From assembly GCA_050733935.1 (NCBI GenBank), contig JBOHUC010000032.1, positions 1-21,052 on the forward strand: a DNA stretch of 21,052 bases, read 5' to 3'. Every line of letters starts with the position of its first letter. Positions within the stretch are counted from its first letter, which is position 1. This document shows, one piece after another, positions 12,803-20,337 of the stretch. Both the position numbers and the translations under genes were made by a program. The notes under the pieces were generated by a model. The model was not told the DNA's origin. It searched no databases and saw only the letters and a program-made list of their open reading frames with translations. Source of the stretch: JBOHUC01 sp050733935 (GTDB lineage: Bacteria > Eisenbacteria > RBG-16-71-46 > DASYSL01).

Positions 12803-12832
12803 GCGCGGAGAGGTCGGGGTCCCACTCCGCGC
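12803..12832 (+). promoter_or_regulatory. Hairpin in the tolQ 5' leader
   Basis: GCGCGGAG (12803-12810) is the exact complement of CTCCGCGC (12825-12832), around a 14-base loop. It lies between the predicted transcription start and the GGAGGG ribosome-binding site (12842-12847). It could affect stability or translation of the operon mRNA; no known riboswitch class is recognised. Confidence 0.45.
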
Positions 12833-12852
12833 GCAGCTCATGGAGGGTCTGC

Positions 12853-13611
12853 ATGCTCCCAGGTCTCTGGGCCCCCCTGCAAGCCGGCGTGCGGGCAAGC
12901 GTGCCTTCGCTGGTCATGCAGTCGGGTTTGTTCAACAAGCTCCTCCTCCTGCTTCTGCTCGTCCTCTCCGTCGCCACGTGGGCGGTGATGGTCGAGCGCT
13001 TCAAGAAGCTCCGCCGTGTTTCGGCGGCCGATCGTCAATTCCGAAACGCGTTCCGCACCACGACCGGTCTCGCCGAAGTCCGCCTGCTCGCCACCCAGAA
13101 TCCGCTCTCGCTCCAGGCCCGCCTCGCCGAGGAAGGGCTCTCGCATTTGTGGCCGCGGGGTGAGTCCGCCGATCTGTCGCCGGAGTCGATCGAGCTCGCC
13201 GCGCGCGCCATGGAGCGCGCCCGCACCGCACAGCTCGATGAGCTCGAGCGCCACGTCGGATTCCTCGCCACCGTGGGATCCGTGAGCCCGTTCATCGGCC
13301 TCATGGGCACCGTGTGGGGCGTCATGAGCGCGTTCCTCAACATCGGCGTGCAGGGCTCGGCGAGCCTCATCGTCGTGGCGCCGGGCATCGCCGAGGCGCT
13401 CATCGCGACGGTTGCGGGACTCGCGGCCGCGATCCCCGCCGTCGTCGGCTACAACCAGATCACGGTCAAGCTCCGCTCGCTCGGCAACGACGCAGCGAGC
13501 TTTCTCTCCGAGTTCGCGGACCTGGCACTCGCCGAAGGACGCGCCCATCGCCGCCGCGGCGGAGAGGGGGGCCGCGCGCCTGCGAGCCTCCTCGAGGGTG
13601 CCGGACGATGA
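12853..13611 (+). CDS. tolQ: Tol-Pal system proton channel subunit TolQ (MotA/TolQ/ExbB family)
   Basis: TolQ forms the inner-membrane proton-driven motor of the Tol-Pal system with TolR. The 252-residue protein has a first transmembrane helix at about 26-47, a cytoplasmic loop, and two further helices at about 138-161 and 174-198. The family signatures GLMGTVWGVMSAF (149-161) and APGIAEALIATVAGLAAAIPAVVGYN (176-201) are intact. These read TolQ rather than ExbB mainly because tolR, a TolA-like gene, tolB and pal follow. A charged, Gly/Arg-rich tail ends the protein. GGAGGG lies six bases before the ATG. The stop overlaps the tolR start (ATGATGA). Confidence 0.95.
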   Translation: MLPGLWAPLQAGVRASVPSLVMQSGLFNKLLLLLLLVLSVATWAVMVERFKKLRRVSAADRQFRNAFRTTTGLAEVRLLATQNPLSLQARLAEEGLSHLWPRGESADLSPESIELAARAMERARTAQLDELERHVGFLATVGSVSPFIGLMGTVWGVMSAFLNIGVQGSASLIVVAPGIAEALIATVAGLAAAIPAVVGYNQITVKLRSLGNDAASFLSEFADLALAEGRAHRRRGGEGGRAPASLLEGAGR

Positions 13612-14027
13612 TGACCGCGGGCGCCCCCGAGCCCCGGCGCCAACCGATGGCCGAGATCAACGTGACGCCGCTCGTCGACGTCGTGCTCGTGCTCCTCATC
13701 ATCTTCATGGTGACGGCCCCGTTCCTTCAGGGCGGTCTCGACATCGACCTGCCCAAGGTCTCGGCGCAGGGTCTCGACATGCGCGAGGGCCTCACTCTCA
13801 CGATCGATCCCTCGGGGGACGTGTCGATCGACCGCCAGACGGTCCGGCTCTCGGATCTCGGGAAGGTGCTCGAGCAGCGAGGAGCGGCCTCGCGTCCCGT
13901 GTTCCTGAGGGCCGACGCGCGCGTTCCGTACGGGGTCGTGGCGCAGGTCATCGGGAAGGCGCGCGCGGCCGGGGTCACGAACCTCGGGCTCGTGACCGAG
14001 CCCGAGAGCGAGGGCCGGCGTCGCTGA
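13608..14027 (+). CDS. tolR: Tol-Pal system protein TolR (ExbD/TolR family)
   Basis: This 139-residue inner-membrane protein has one transmembrane helix, about 22-40 (PLVDVVLVLLIIFMVTAPF). Asp24 sits at the position of the proton-carrying aspartate of TolR/ExbD. The preceding AEINVTPLVD is the family hallmark. The periplasmic part has LPKVSAQ, LTIDPSGDVSIDRQTV, PVFLRADARVPYG and the conserved late segment VIGKARAAGVTNLGLVTEP. The start is ATG at 13608 (overlapping the tolQ stop) or the adjacent ATG at 13611; they differ by one Met. Order and overlaps place it firmly in the Tol-Pal operon. Confidence 0.95.
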   Translation: MMTAGAPEPRRQPMAEINVTPLVDVVLVLLIIFMVTAPFLQGGLDIDLPKVSAQGLDMREGLTLTIDPSGDVSIDRQTVRLSDLGKVLEQRGAASRPVFLRADARVPYGVVAQVIGKARAAGVTNLGLVTEPESEGRRR

Positions 14028-14040
14028 GTCGGCACGCACG

Positions 14041-14706
14041 ATGAGCTCCCGGGCGCTTCTCGGTTCGGCGCTGATCCACGCGGCGGTTCTGTGGACGTTC
14101 TTCTTCTTCGTGCCGCCGGGACGCGTGCGCCCGATCCCGAACGCCATCCAGGTCGCGCTCGTGAACCTGCCGACGAGCGCGATCGTGCCGTCGCGTGGGG
14201 AGCCGGTGGATGTGCCTGCGCCCAAGGAGCCCGCGCGGGACGAGCCGAAGGCGCAGAACGAGCCGGCGCCCGAGAAGAACTCCGTGCGACCGCCGGACGC
14301 GAAGAAGCCCGTGCCGAAAAGGCCGTCGCCCGGGATTCCCGGCGGCGTGCGCACCGAGACGGCCCCGCTCGGCGTGGCGGGGCTCTCGGGCGACGTCGCG
14401 GTCGATGCGGCGGATTTCGAGTTCACTTACTACCTGATCGCGATCCGGAACCGGATCAGCCAGAACTGGGGTGCGCCGACCGGCATCGTGACGCAGGGGA
14501 ACCGCGTCCGCTGCGTCGTGTATTTCAAGATCGACCGTCTCGGCCGCGTGAGCGACGTCAAGCTCGAGGAGTCGTCCGGCGTGGCGTTCTTCGATCAGTC
14601 GGCGCAGCGCGCAGTGTCGGTCTCGAGTCCGCTGCCGCCTCTGCCCGCGGGTTACGGGGAGGGACACCTGGGCGTTCACTTTGGATTCCAGTATGCGGAT
14701 CGCTGA
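14041..14706 (+). CDS. tolA: TolA-like energy transducer with TonB-type C-terminal domain
   Basis: This 221-residue protein sits exactly where TolA is found. It has a short N-terminus and one transmembrane helix (about 8-25, LGSALIHAAVLWTFFFFV), then a periplasmic linker rich in Pro, Lys and Glu (about 50-105). The TonB/TolA C-terminal domain covers about 126-221 (YYLIAIRNRISQNWGAP, then VVYFKIDRLGRVSDVKLEESSG and FFDQSAQRAV). In the Tol system this part links TolQR to TolB and Pal. It lacks the long helical middle domain of proteobacterial TolA and in length resembles a TonB. The tolA symbol therefore rests mainly on position. Its end overlaps the tolB start by 14 bases. Confidence 0.85.
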   Translation: MSSRALLGSALIHAAVLWTFFFFVPPGRVRPIPNAIQVALVNLPTSAIVPSRGEPVDVPAPKEPARDEPKAQNEPAPEKNSVRPPDAKKPVPKRPSPGIPGGVRTETAPLGVAGLSGDVAVDAADFEFTYYLIAIRNRISQNWGAPTGIVTQGNRVRCVVYFKIDRLGRVSDVKLEESSGVAFFDQSAQRAVSVSSPLPPLPAGYGEGHLGVHFGFQYADR

Positions 14707-16039
14707 GCATCTCGCGGCCATCGCCGGCCTCACCGTGCTCGCCCTCGTCACCGACCCGGGCGGCGGTCCGACACGCGCCCTGGCGCAGGACGAAGTGCGG
14801 ATCGACATCGAGGCCGACGCGGCGCGGAAAATCGGGCTTCTCCTCGAAGGTTTCGTCGCCGCCGGCGATCGCGCCGCCGCGCGTCAGGCGGCGGTCCAGG
14901 CCGATCCGATCCTCGCCAACGATCTCGAGCTCTCGACCCTGTTCGCGGTCTCGAAGGCGTGGGAGCCCGCCGGCAAGCTCGCGTTCGACGCGCAGGCGGT
15001 CGTGAGCGGGAAGCTCACGGTCAAGGGCACGAGCGTGACCCTCTCGGGTGAGATCAAGGATTTTCCGGCACGGCGGCTCATCGCTCGCTCCGAGTATCGC
15101 GGCACGCTCGCCGAGCTCCGAACGCTCGTCCATCGCTTCGCCGACGACGTCGCGTTCCATTTGACCGGTGAGGCCGGAATCGCGCAGACGAAGATCGCCT
15201 ACGTGTCGAAAGGGAAGGGCACGGCCGAGCTCTACGTCGTGGACGTGGACGGCTACGGCCCGCGGCCCCTGACCGCGTTCAAGGCCCCGATCACCTCGCC
15301 CACTTGGGCGCCCGACGGACGAGAAGTTCTGTTCTCTTCGGTGCGCGGAAGCGGCTGGAACCTGTATGGTGTCCCAATGCGCGGCGGAAGCTCGCGGCAG
15401 ATCACGCGGGTCGGGACGCTCAACCATGCGCCGGCCTACGCTCCGGACGGGCGTGCGATCGCGTTCTCGTCGAACAAGGACGGCAACACCGAGATCTACG
15501 TCGCCGGGACGGACGGCTCGGGCATGCGCCGGCTCACGTCCCACCGCGGGATCGACACCGCACCCGCATGGGCGCCGAACGGACAGCGCATCGCGTTCAC
15601 ATCGGACCGGGCGGGCAGTGCGCAGGTCTACGTCATGGACCGGGACGGCGGAAACCAGCGCCGGCTCATCCACGGGTTCTCGTACTCGGATTCGCCGGAC
15701 TGGTCGCCGCGCGGCGATCGGATTGCGTTCGTCGTGCGCACGGGCTCGGGCTTCGACATCTACATCGCGGGCGCGGAAGGCGAGAATGCGCGGCCGCTCA
15801 TCACGGGCGGGAGCAACGAGAACCCGCACTGGTCGCCCGACGGACGGCAAATCGTGTTCAGCTCGAATCGCGGTGGAAGCCGCGGGATCTGGGTTACGGA
15901 TCTTCGAGGTCAATCACCGAGACGGCTCAACCTGCCCGGAGGAGCCGCCGCGAATCCCGCCTGGTCGAAGCGACCGCAGGGCGGATCGCCGGCACGAACC
16001 CCTTCGGGAAGCACTGCCAACACGAACGAGGGGAGATGA
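14693..16039 (+). CDS. tolB: Tol-Pal system beta-propeller protein TolB
   Basis: TolB is a periplasmic protein that contacts Pal and the TolA-like transducer. The 448-residue product has a signal peptide (cleavage near ALA-Q, residue 31), an N-terminal alpha/beta domain (about 35-165), and a six-bladed propeller built from PD40/WD40-like repeats: PTWAPDGREVLFSS, PAYAPDGRAIAFSS, PAWAPNGQRIAFTS, PDWSPRGDRIAFVV, PHWSPDGRQIVFSS, and a final PAWS blade closure. I chose ATG 14693, which gives a proper signal peptide. A TTG twelve bases upstream would add only MDSS. No strong ribosome-binding site is visible, so coupling to the preceding gene is likely. The stop overlaps the pal start region. Confidence 0.93.
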   Translation: MRIAEHLAAIAGLTVLALVTDPGGGPTRALAQDEVRIDIEADAARKIGLLLEGFVAAGDRAAARQAAVQADPILANDLELSTLFAVSKAWEPAGKLAFDAQAVVSGKLTVKGTSVTLSGEIKDFPARRLIARSEYRGTLAELRTLVHRFADDVAFHLTGEAGIAQTKIAYVSKGKGTAELYVVDVDGYGPRPLTAFKAPITSPTWAPDGREVLFSSVRGSGWNLYGVPMRGGSSRQITRVGTLNHAPAYAPDGRAIAFSSNKDGNTEIYVAGTDGSGMRRLTSHRGIDTAPAWAPNGQRIAFTSDRAGSAQVYVMDRDGGNQRRLIHGFSYSDSPDWSPRGDRIAFVVRTGSGFDIYIAGAEGENARPLITGGSNENPHWSPDGRQIVFSSNRGGSRGIWVTDLRGQSPRRLNLPGGAAANPAWSKRPQGGSPARTPSGSTANTNEGR

Positions 16040-16044
16040 ATCCC

Positions 16045-16572
16045 ATGAGGATGCTCAAGCGCTATGCGGCATCGCTGCTGCCGGTACTCCTGATCGTGAT
16101 GCTCGCCGGCTGCTCGAAGAACAAGCCCGAAGTTGCGGCCGAACCGCCTCCGCCTCCTCCTGCGCCCGCCGAGCCCGCTCCCGCTCCGCCGCCCCCGGCT
16201 CCCGAGCCCGCACCCGCGGAAGATCCGGTCAAGGTCGCGCAGGACAAGATGGCCGACATCTTCTTCGACTACGACTCCTCGGCGCTCACTTCGAGTGCGC
16301 AGTCGACGCTCGATGCGAACGGAGCCGCGCTCAACCAGCACTCGGCCGTGAGTGTCTCGATCGAGGGCCACTGTGACGAGCGGGGCACGGTCGAGTACAA
16401 CCTGGCGCTCGGCGATCGCCGCGCTCAGGCGGCCAAGGACTACCTGGTGCGCTACGGGGTCACCGCCTCGCGTCTCTCGACCATTTCCTACGGCGAGGAG
16501 CGGCCCCTCGCCTCGGGCTCGGGCGAGGACGTGTGGGCCCAGAACCGTCGCGCCCACTTCGTGGTCCGTTGA
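16045..16572 (+). CDS. pal: Peptidoglycan-associated lipoprotein Pal (OmpA family)
   Basis: This 175-residue lipoprotein has a signal peptide ending in lipobox LAGC (Cys23 is the lipidated residue), a Pro/Ala-rich spacer (about 35-58), and an OmpA-like peptidoglycan-binding domain (about 68-175). The domain shows IFFDYDSSALT, VSIEGHCDERGTVEYNLALGDRRAQAAKDYLV, and NRRAHFVV. The meso-DAP-contacting Asp and Arg region (GHCDERGT and NRRA) is intact. Three in-frame ATGs occur (16036, 16045, 16051). I chose 16045 because GAGGGGAG lies about nine bases upstream; 16036 would put the ribosome-binding site right against the start. Pal tethers the outer membrane to peptidoglycan and interacts with TolB. 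Confidence 0.95.
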   Translation: MRMLKRYAASLLPVLLIVMLAGCSKNKPEVAAEPPPPPPAPAEPAPAPPPPAPEPAPAEDPVKVAQDKMADIFFDYDSSALTSSAQSTLDANGAALNQHSAVSVSIEGHCDERGTVEYNLALGDRRAQAAKDYLVRYGVTASRLSTISYGEERPLASGSGEDVWAQNRRAHFVVR

Positions 16573-17495
16573 GCGCCACACCCGCCTCCGCACGGACCCG
16601 CTTCCTGGCCGGGGTGGCCGCGCTGCTCGCGGCGGTCGCCCTCACGACTCCCGGCTGCTATTCGGGACGCTTCCAGAGGATCGAGGAGGCGCTCGCGTCG
16701 CAATCGCGCCGCGCGGATTCGCTCGAAGCCGAGCACGCGCGTACGAAGGCCGAGCTCGATCAGGCGCGCACGGAGCTCGAGGAGCAGCAGAAGCTCGTGC
16801 GCTCGCTCCGGGCCGGGAGCGAAACCAACGTCCAGGAAGTCCTGGGTCGGGTCGAGCAACTCGAAGCGCGGCTCGAGGAGCAGAGCCAGATGCTGAACGA
16901 CCTCTCGGGACGCGCGCGCACGCGCGGGCTCGTGTTCGACACGACGGCAACGGGCGTGCGCGCGGGCAGCTCGACCACGCCTTCGACCGATCCGTCGACC
17001 GGCGCGCCGGGAACCGGCTCGACCGGATCGACCGGCTCGGCCGGCGCGGTGACGGCCGCTCCGGGGACGACGACCGGCGGATCGACGTCGCCCGCGCCTT
17101 CGGGCGGCGTCCGCGTCGATCCCACGGCCGCGTACGACCAGGCGGTTCTCGACTTCACCCAGGGGCGGTTTCCGCTCGCGCTCACGGAGTTCCGCGCGTT
17201 CGTCGCGCAGTACCCGACGAGCGATCTCGCCGACAACGCGCAGTACGGCGTCGGCGAGTCGTACTACGCGCAGAGCCAGTACGACTCGGCGCTCGTCGAG
17301 TACCGGCGCGTGGTCGATGATTTCCCGCAGGGCGACAAGGTCTCGGCCGCGCTCTACAAGCTCGGCATCACGTATCAGAAGACGAACCGCTCGCCCGAGG
17401 CGCGCACGGCCTACCGCACGGTGATCGAGAAGTATCCGCGCTCCGGCGAGGCGCGGCTCGCCGAGGAGCGCCTGAAGGAGATGGGGCAGCGCTGA
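16569..17495 (+). CDS. cpoB: Tol-Pal accessory protein CpoB/YbgF, TPR and coiled coil
   Basis: This protein coordinates peptidoglycan synthesis with outer-membrane constriction in the periplasm. The 308-residue product (from TTG) has an N-terminal hydrophobic leader ending in TTPGC, with Cys30 as a possible lipid site; Pro at -2 makes the lipobox atypical. A coiled coil (about 35-115) has heptad-like E/L/R patterns such as LEAEHARTKAELDQARTEL. A Ser/Thr/Gly linker of STG repeats follows, then three TPR-like units (about 195-305): AYDQAVLDFTQGRFPLALTEFRAFVAQYP, then YYAQSQYDSALVEYRRVV and the final YQKTNRSPEARTAYRTVIEKYP. The TTG start overlaps the pal stop (TTGA), giving the correct leader length; no earlier start fits well. 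Gene order matches tolQRAB-pal-ybgF. Confidence 0.9.
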   Translation: MSATPASARTRFLAGVAALLAAVALTTPGCYSGRFQRIEEALASQSRRADSLEAEHARTKAELDQARTELEEQQKLVRSLRAGSETNVQEVLGRVEQLEARLEEQSQMLNDLSGRARTRGLVFDTTATGVRAGSSTTPSTDPSTGAPGTGSTGSTGSAGAVTAAPGTTTGGSTSPAPSGGVRVDPTAAYDQAVLDFTQGRFPLALTEFRAFVAQYPTSDLADNAQYGVGESYYAQSQYDSALVEYRRVVDDFPQGDKVSAALYKLGITYQKTNRSPEARTAYRTVIEKYPRSGEARLAEERLKEMGQR

Positions 17496-17506
17496 GAGCC
17501 GCGCGC

Positions 17507-18271
17507 GTGAGAGGAAGCGACTGGGTCGCGAACGCCCGCGCCTGGATCGCATGGGTGGGCCACGATCCCCATCGCGAGGCGTTTCTCGATTCCGCCGTGA
17601 CGACGGCCCTCGGGCGAGTGCGCGGCCGCCGCTGGCTCGACGCGGGTTGCGGCGAAGGGCGGCTTTCCCGCTGGCTCGCCCAACGCGGCGCGACCGTGCT
17701 CGGAGTGGACGCGAGCGCCCCGCTGGTCGCGGCCGCCCGCAGACGATCGCCCGCCGCGTTCCGCAAGCGCCTTCGCTACGAAGTCTCCGATCTCGCGGCC
17801 CCCGGGCTCGTCCCGCGTGGTGCGCTCGACGGCGTTCTGTGCATGCTCGCTCTCCAGCACGTCGCCCGTCCCGCGCGCGTGCTCAAGGCGTGGGCCCGGG
17901 CCTTGAAGCCCGGCGGACGGGTGCTGGTCGTGCTTCCGCATCCGTGCTTCATGGCTCCCGGCACGACCTGGGAGGCGACGCTGCCCGCCGTCCCGCGCGG
18001 GCGGCCTCAAATCGGAGCGCTCCGCGTTCCTTCGTATCCCGCGCGCGGCCGGACCGTGTTCCGGTTCGATCCCGCGTTTCCGGCCGCGACCGTCAATCAT
18101 CACTTCTCGCTCGAGACCCTTTCGCTTGCACTCCGGACGTCGGGATTCCTGACCGCGCGACTGCTCGAGCCGCGGCCTCCGTCCCGGCTCGTCGCGCGCG
18201 ATCCGGCGTGGGAGCCGTACGGGCGCGTGCCGTTCTTCCTCCTGTGGGAAGCGGTCCGCGCGCCGTTGTGA
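17507..18271 (+). CDS. SAM-dependent methyltransferase, class I (UbiE/ArsM-like fold)
   Basis: This 254-residue cytoplasmic enzyme has motif I WLDAGCGEGRLSRWLA (Asp45 to Gly51) and the acidic ribose-binding Asp68 in VLGVDAS. Motif IV is represented by LDGVLCMLALQHVARPARVLKAWARALKPGGRVLVVLPHPC. The C-terminal third (NHHFSLETLSLALRTSGFL, then EPRPPSRL) matches generic small-molecule methyltransferases. The substrate is unknown. I use GTG 17507, eleven bases after the cpoB stop; no ribosome-binding site is visible, so it may be translated by coupling. It is likely the last gene of the Tol-Pal transcript, but a role in the envelope is only suggested by position. Confidence 0.8.
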   Translation: MRGSDWVANARAWIAWVGHDPHREAFLDSAVTTALGRVRGRRWLDAGCGEGRLSRWLAQRGATVLGVDASAPLVAAARRRSPAAFRKRLRYEVSDLAAPGLVPRGALDGVLCMLALQHVARPARVLKAWARALKPGGRVLVVLPHPCFMAPGTTWEATLPAVPRGRPQIGALRVPSYPARGRTVFRFDPAFPAATVNHHFSLETLSLALRTSGFLTARLLEPRPPSRLVARDPAWEPYGRVPFFLLWEAVRAPL

Positions 18272-18294
18272 GGCGCCGAACCCTCTGTTAGACT
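18266..18294 (+). promoter_or_regulatory. Candidate promoter for the DUF169 operon
   Basis: TTGTGA (18266-18271) and TAGACT (18289-18294) are 17 bases apart. The pair lies at the end of the methyltransferase gene, about 70 bases before the DUF169 ATG. The match is moderate at both hexamers. It would separate the last three genes from the Tol-Pal transcript. Confidence 0.45.
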
Positions 18295-18367
18295 GCGCCC
18301 GACGCGCGGCACGGACCGTTTCCGCCCGCGTCCATCGCCGCTTCCGCCCCTCAACGCGAGATCGTTC

Positions 18368-19186
18368 ATGCCCGATCCGACCGTGCCGGCGCCCGAGCGG
18401 GCGCAGGCCGTCTCGCCCGAAGAGCTCGATCGTGCGCTCACGCAGTACGCGCGCCTTCCGACGTTTCCGCTCGCGGTGAGCTGGCTCGGACCGGCGGCCC
18501 CCGTTCCCCCGAAGCTCAAACGGCCGAAGAAGGATCTCGGCATTCAGGTCGCGATCTGCCAGACGTTCGCGCTCGCGCGGCGCTACGGGTGGGGGCTCGC
18601 CGTTGGACGCGAGGACCTCTCCTGTCCGCTCGCCGCGGTCGCGTTCGGCTACGAGAAGTCGCTCCCGTTCTACGAGCAGGGAAACCTGTGCGTCGAGATG
18701 TACACGAAAGACGCGGCGGCCGGCGCGCGCTCCGAGGCCGCGATCCCGAAGTTCGAGCACGGGCACCACGAGCTTCTGTGCATCGCGCCGCTCGCCCGCG
18801 CCACGTTCGCGCCCGACGTCGTCCTCGTCTATGCGAACGGAGCCCAGGTCATGCGCCTCCTCGCCGCCGCGCTCTATCGCCGGGGCGGGACGATCACGAG
18901 CCATCACGCAGCCCGCGTGGACTGTGCGGAGCTTGTCGTCCGCACGCACCGTACGCAGGAGCCGCAGGTCGTCCTTCCGTGCTACGGGGACCGCATCTTC
19001 GGCCAGACCGGCGACGACGAGATGGCGTTCGCCTGGCCCGCTTCGTGGAACGAGGAGCTGCTCGAGGGCCTTGCCGGCACGCACGCAGGCGGCGTGCGCT
19101 ATCCGGTGCCGTCGTTCCTGCGCTACACGGGCGACTTCCCGGCGACCTACGAGAAGCTCAAGACGATGTGGCAGGAGCCGGAATGA
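18368..19186 (+). CDS. DUF169 family protein
   Basis: This 272-residue protein resembles DUF169, a widespread family without an agreed function. Matching elements are FPLAVSWL near residue 33, the block AICQTFALARRYGWGLAVGREDLSCPLAAVAFGYE (62-96), the middle PLARATFAPDVVLVYANGAQVMRLLAAALYRRGG (141-174), and a late C205-YGDRIFG. Six cysteines (64, 86, 108, 138, 186, 205) are notable; several could bind metal or an iron-sulfur centre, which is inference. There is no signal or membrane segment, so it is cytoplasmic. No strong ribosome-binding site precedes the ATG. The ATGA overlap with the next gene shows co-translation with an FAD oxidoreductase. Confidence 0.8.
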   Translation: MPDPTVPAPERAQAVSPEELDRALTQYARLPTFPLAVSWLGPAAPVPPKLKRPKKDLGIQVAICQTFALARRYGWGLAVGREDLSCPLAAVAFGYEKSLPFYEQGNLCVEMYTKDAAAGARSEAAIPKFEHGHHELLCIAPLARATFAPDVVLVYANGAQVMRLLAAALYRRGGTITSHHAARVDCAELVVRTHRTQEPQVVLPCYGDRIFGQTGDDEMAFAWPASWNEELLEGLAGTHAGGVRYPVPSFLRYTGDFPATYEKLKTMWQEPE

Positions 19187-20337
19187 GCCTTCCGCCGCGC
19201 GCGGACGTCGTGATCGTCGGGGCGGGCTGCATCGGGGCCTCGATCGCGTATCACCTGGCGGCACGCGGCGTCGCCCCGCTCGTGCTCGAGCGCGAGAAAA
19301 TGGCGGGCACCGGATCGACCGGCCACTGCGCGGGCGGTGTCCGGCAACAGTTCTCGAGCCCCGTCAACGTGCGCCTCTCGAAGGTCTCGATCGAGGCGTT
19401 CGCGCGCATGAAAGAAGAGCTCGAGTACGAGGGCGATCTGTACTGGCCGGTGGGCTACCTGTTCTGTCTCACCGACCCTGCGCGTTTCGAGCAGTTCGAG
19501 CGCGATGCCGCGATGCAGAAGGCCCAGGGCGTTCCGGTCGAGGTCTTGACGCCGGCCGACGTGGCCCGGCGCTGGCCGGTCCTTCGCACGGACGACCTCG
19601 TCGGTGCCACGTTCTGCCCGACCGACGGGCTCGCCGATCCGCACGCGGTCACGGCGGCGTACTACGCGGCCGCGAAGAAAAGAGGTGCGCGCTTCGAGTT
19701 CGAGTGCGAGCTCACGGGAATCAAGGTCACCGACGGGCGCGTGACGGCGGCCGTGACGAGCGCGGGTGAAGTCGCAACACCGGTGATCGTGAACGCCGCG
19801 GGACCGCATGCGGCGAGCATCGCGCGCTTCGCGGGAGTGGACCTTCCGGTTCAGCCCGTGCGCCGCCAGATCTTCACGACCCAGCCGCTCGGCTGGCTGC
19901 CGCACGATTTCCCGATGGTCGTCGACATGGGAAGCCGCGTGTACATGCACAGAGAGAGCGGGGGACTCCTCCTGGGGCTTGCGGACCGCGACGAGCCGCC
20001 GTCGTTCAACACGAACATCGATTTCGAATTCCGGGACCAGGTCTTCCTGCTCGGCCTCGAGCGCCTGCCACGCCTCGAGGAGGCCGAATACCGGGCGGGC
20101 TGGGCCGGCCTCTACGAGGTCACTCCCGATCACAACGCGATCCTGGGACCCGCACGCGGGCTCCCGGGATTCCTGCTTGCGAACGGATTCTCCGGACACG
20201 GCTTCATGCACGCGCCGGCGGTCGGGCTCCTGATCGCCGACTGGGTCGTGGACGGCCGTCCGAGCCTCGACGTCTCGGAGCTTTCGCTCGAGCGGTTCGC
20301 GAAGCGCCCGCTTCCGGCCGAGGCGAACGTGATCTGA
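19183..20337 (+). CDS. FAD-dependent oxidoreductase, DAO family (sarcosine/hydroxyproline-oxidase-beta-like)
   Basis: This 384-residue flavoprotein starts with a dinucleotide-binding loop VVIVGAGCIGASIAYHLAARG (GxGxxG at 13-18) and LVLEREKMAGTGSTGHCAGGVRQQFSSPVNVRLSK, typical of the DAO family. That family oxidises amino acids, sarcosine, glycine or proline. A C-terminal GWAGLYEVTPDHNAILGP and GFLLANGFSGHGFMHAPAVGLLIADWV are also canonical and pack against FAD. It is nearest, by eye, to sarcosine-oxidase-beta or D-hydroxyproline/proline-dehydrogenase-beta branches, so it may work with other subunits. The substrate cannot be read from the sequence. It overlaps DUF169 by four bases and the next gene by one, so all three are likely one metabolic unit. 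Confidence 0.88.
   Translation: MSLPPRADVVIVGAGCIGASIAYHLAARGVAPLVLEREKMAGTGSTGHCAGGVRQQFSSPVNVRLSKVSIEAFARMKEELEYEGDLYWPVGYLFCLTDPARFEQFERDAAMQKAQGVPVEVLTPADVARRWPVLRTDDLVGATFCPTDGLADPHAVTAAYYAAAKKRGARFEFECELTGIKVTDGRVTAAVTSAGEVATPVIVNAAGPHAASIARFAGVDLPVQPVRRQIFTTQPLGWLPHDFPMVVDMGSRVYMHRESGGLLLGLADRDEPPSFNTNIDFEFRDQVFLLGLERLPRLEEAEYRAGWAGLYEVTPDHNAILGPARGLPGFLLANGFSGHGFMHAPAVGLLIADWVVDGRPSLDVSELSLERFAKRPLPAEANVI

Larger units (their letters stand above)
12539..12852. other. Divergent intergenic region between tlpA-like gene and tolQ
   Basis: This 314-base gap without a gene carries the control signals for both directions. On the - strand TTGACG (12655-12660) is a perfect-looking -35, but its -10 partner (CGTTGT, 12632-12637) is poor. 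The + strand holds the tolQ promoter and a leader hairpin, annotated separately. The alternative N-terminus of the thioredoxin gene would extend into it. No RNA gene or repeat is visible in the rest. Confidence 0.6.

Noticed and set aside
16036..16044. Earlier pal start at the first ATG
   Set aside because: The ribosome-binding sequence would directly abut the start; the ATG at 16045 has proper spacing.
16980..17060. CRISPR-like or tandem repeat signal in the cpoB linker
   Set aside because: It is short Ser/Thr/Gly codon repetition within a coding linker, without spacers.
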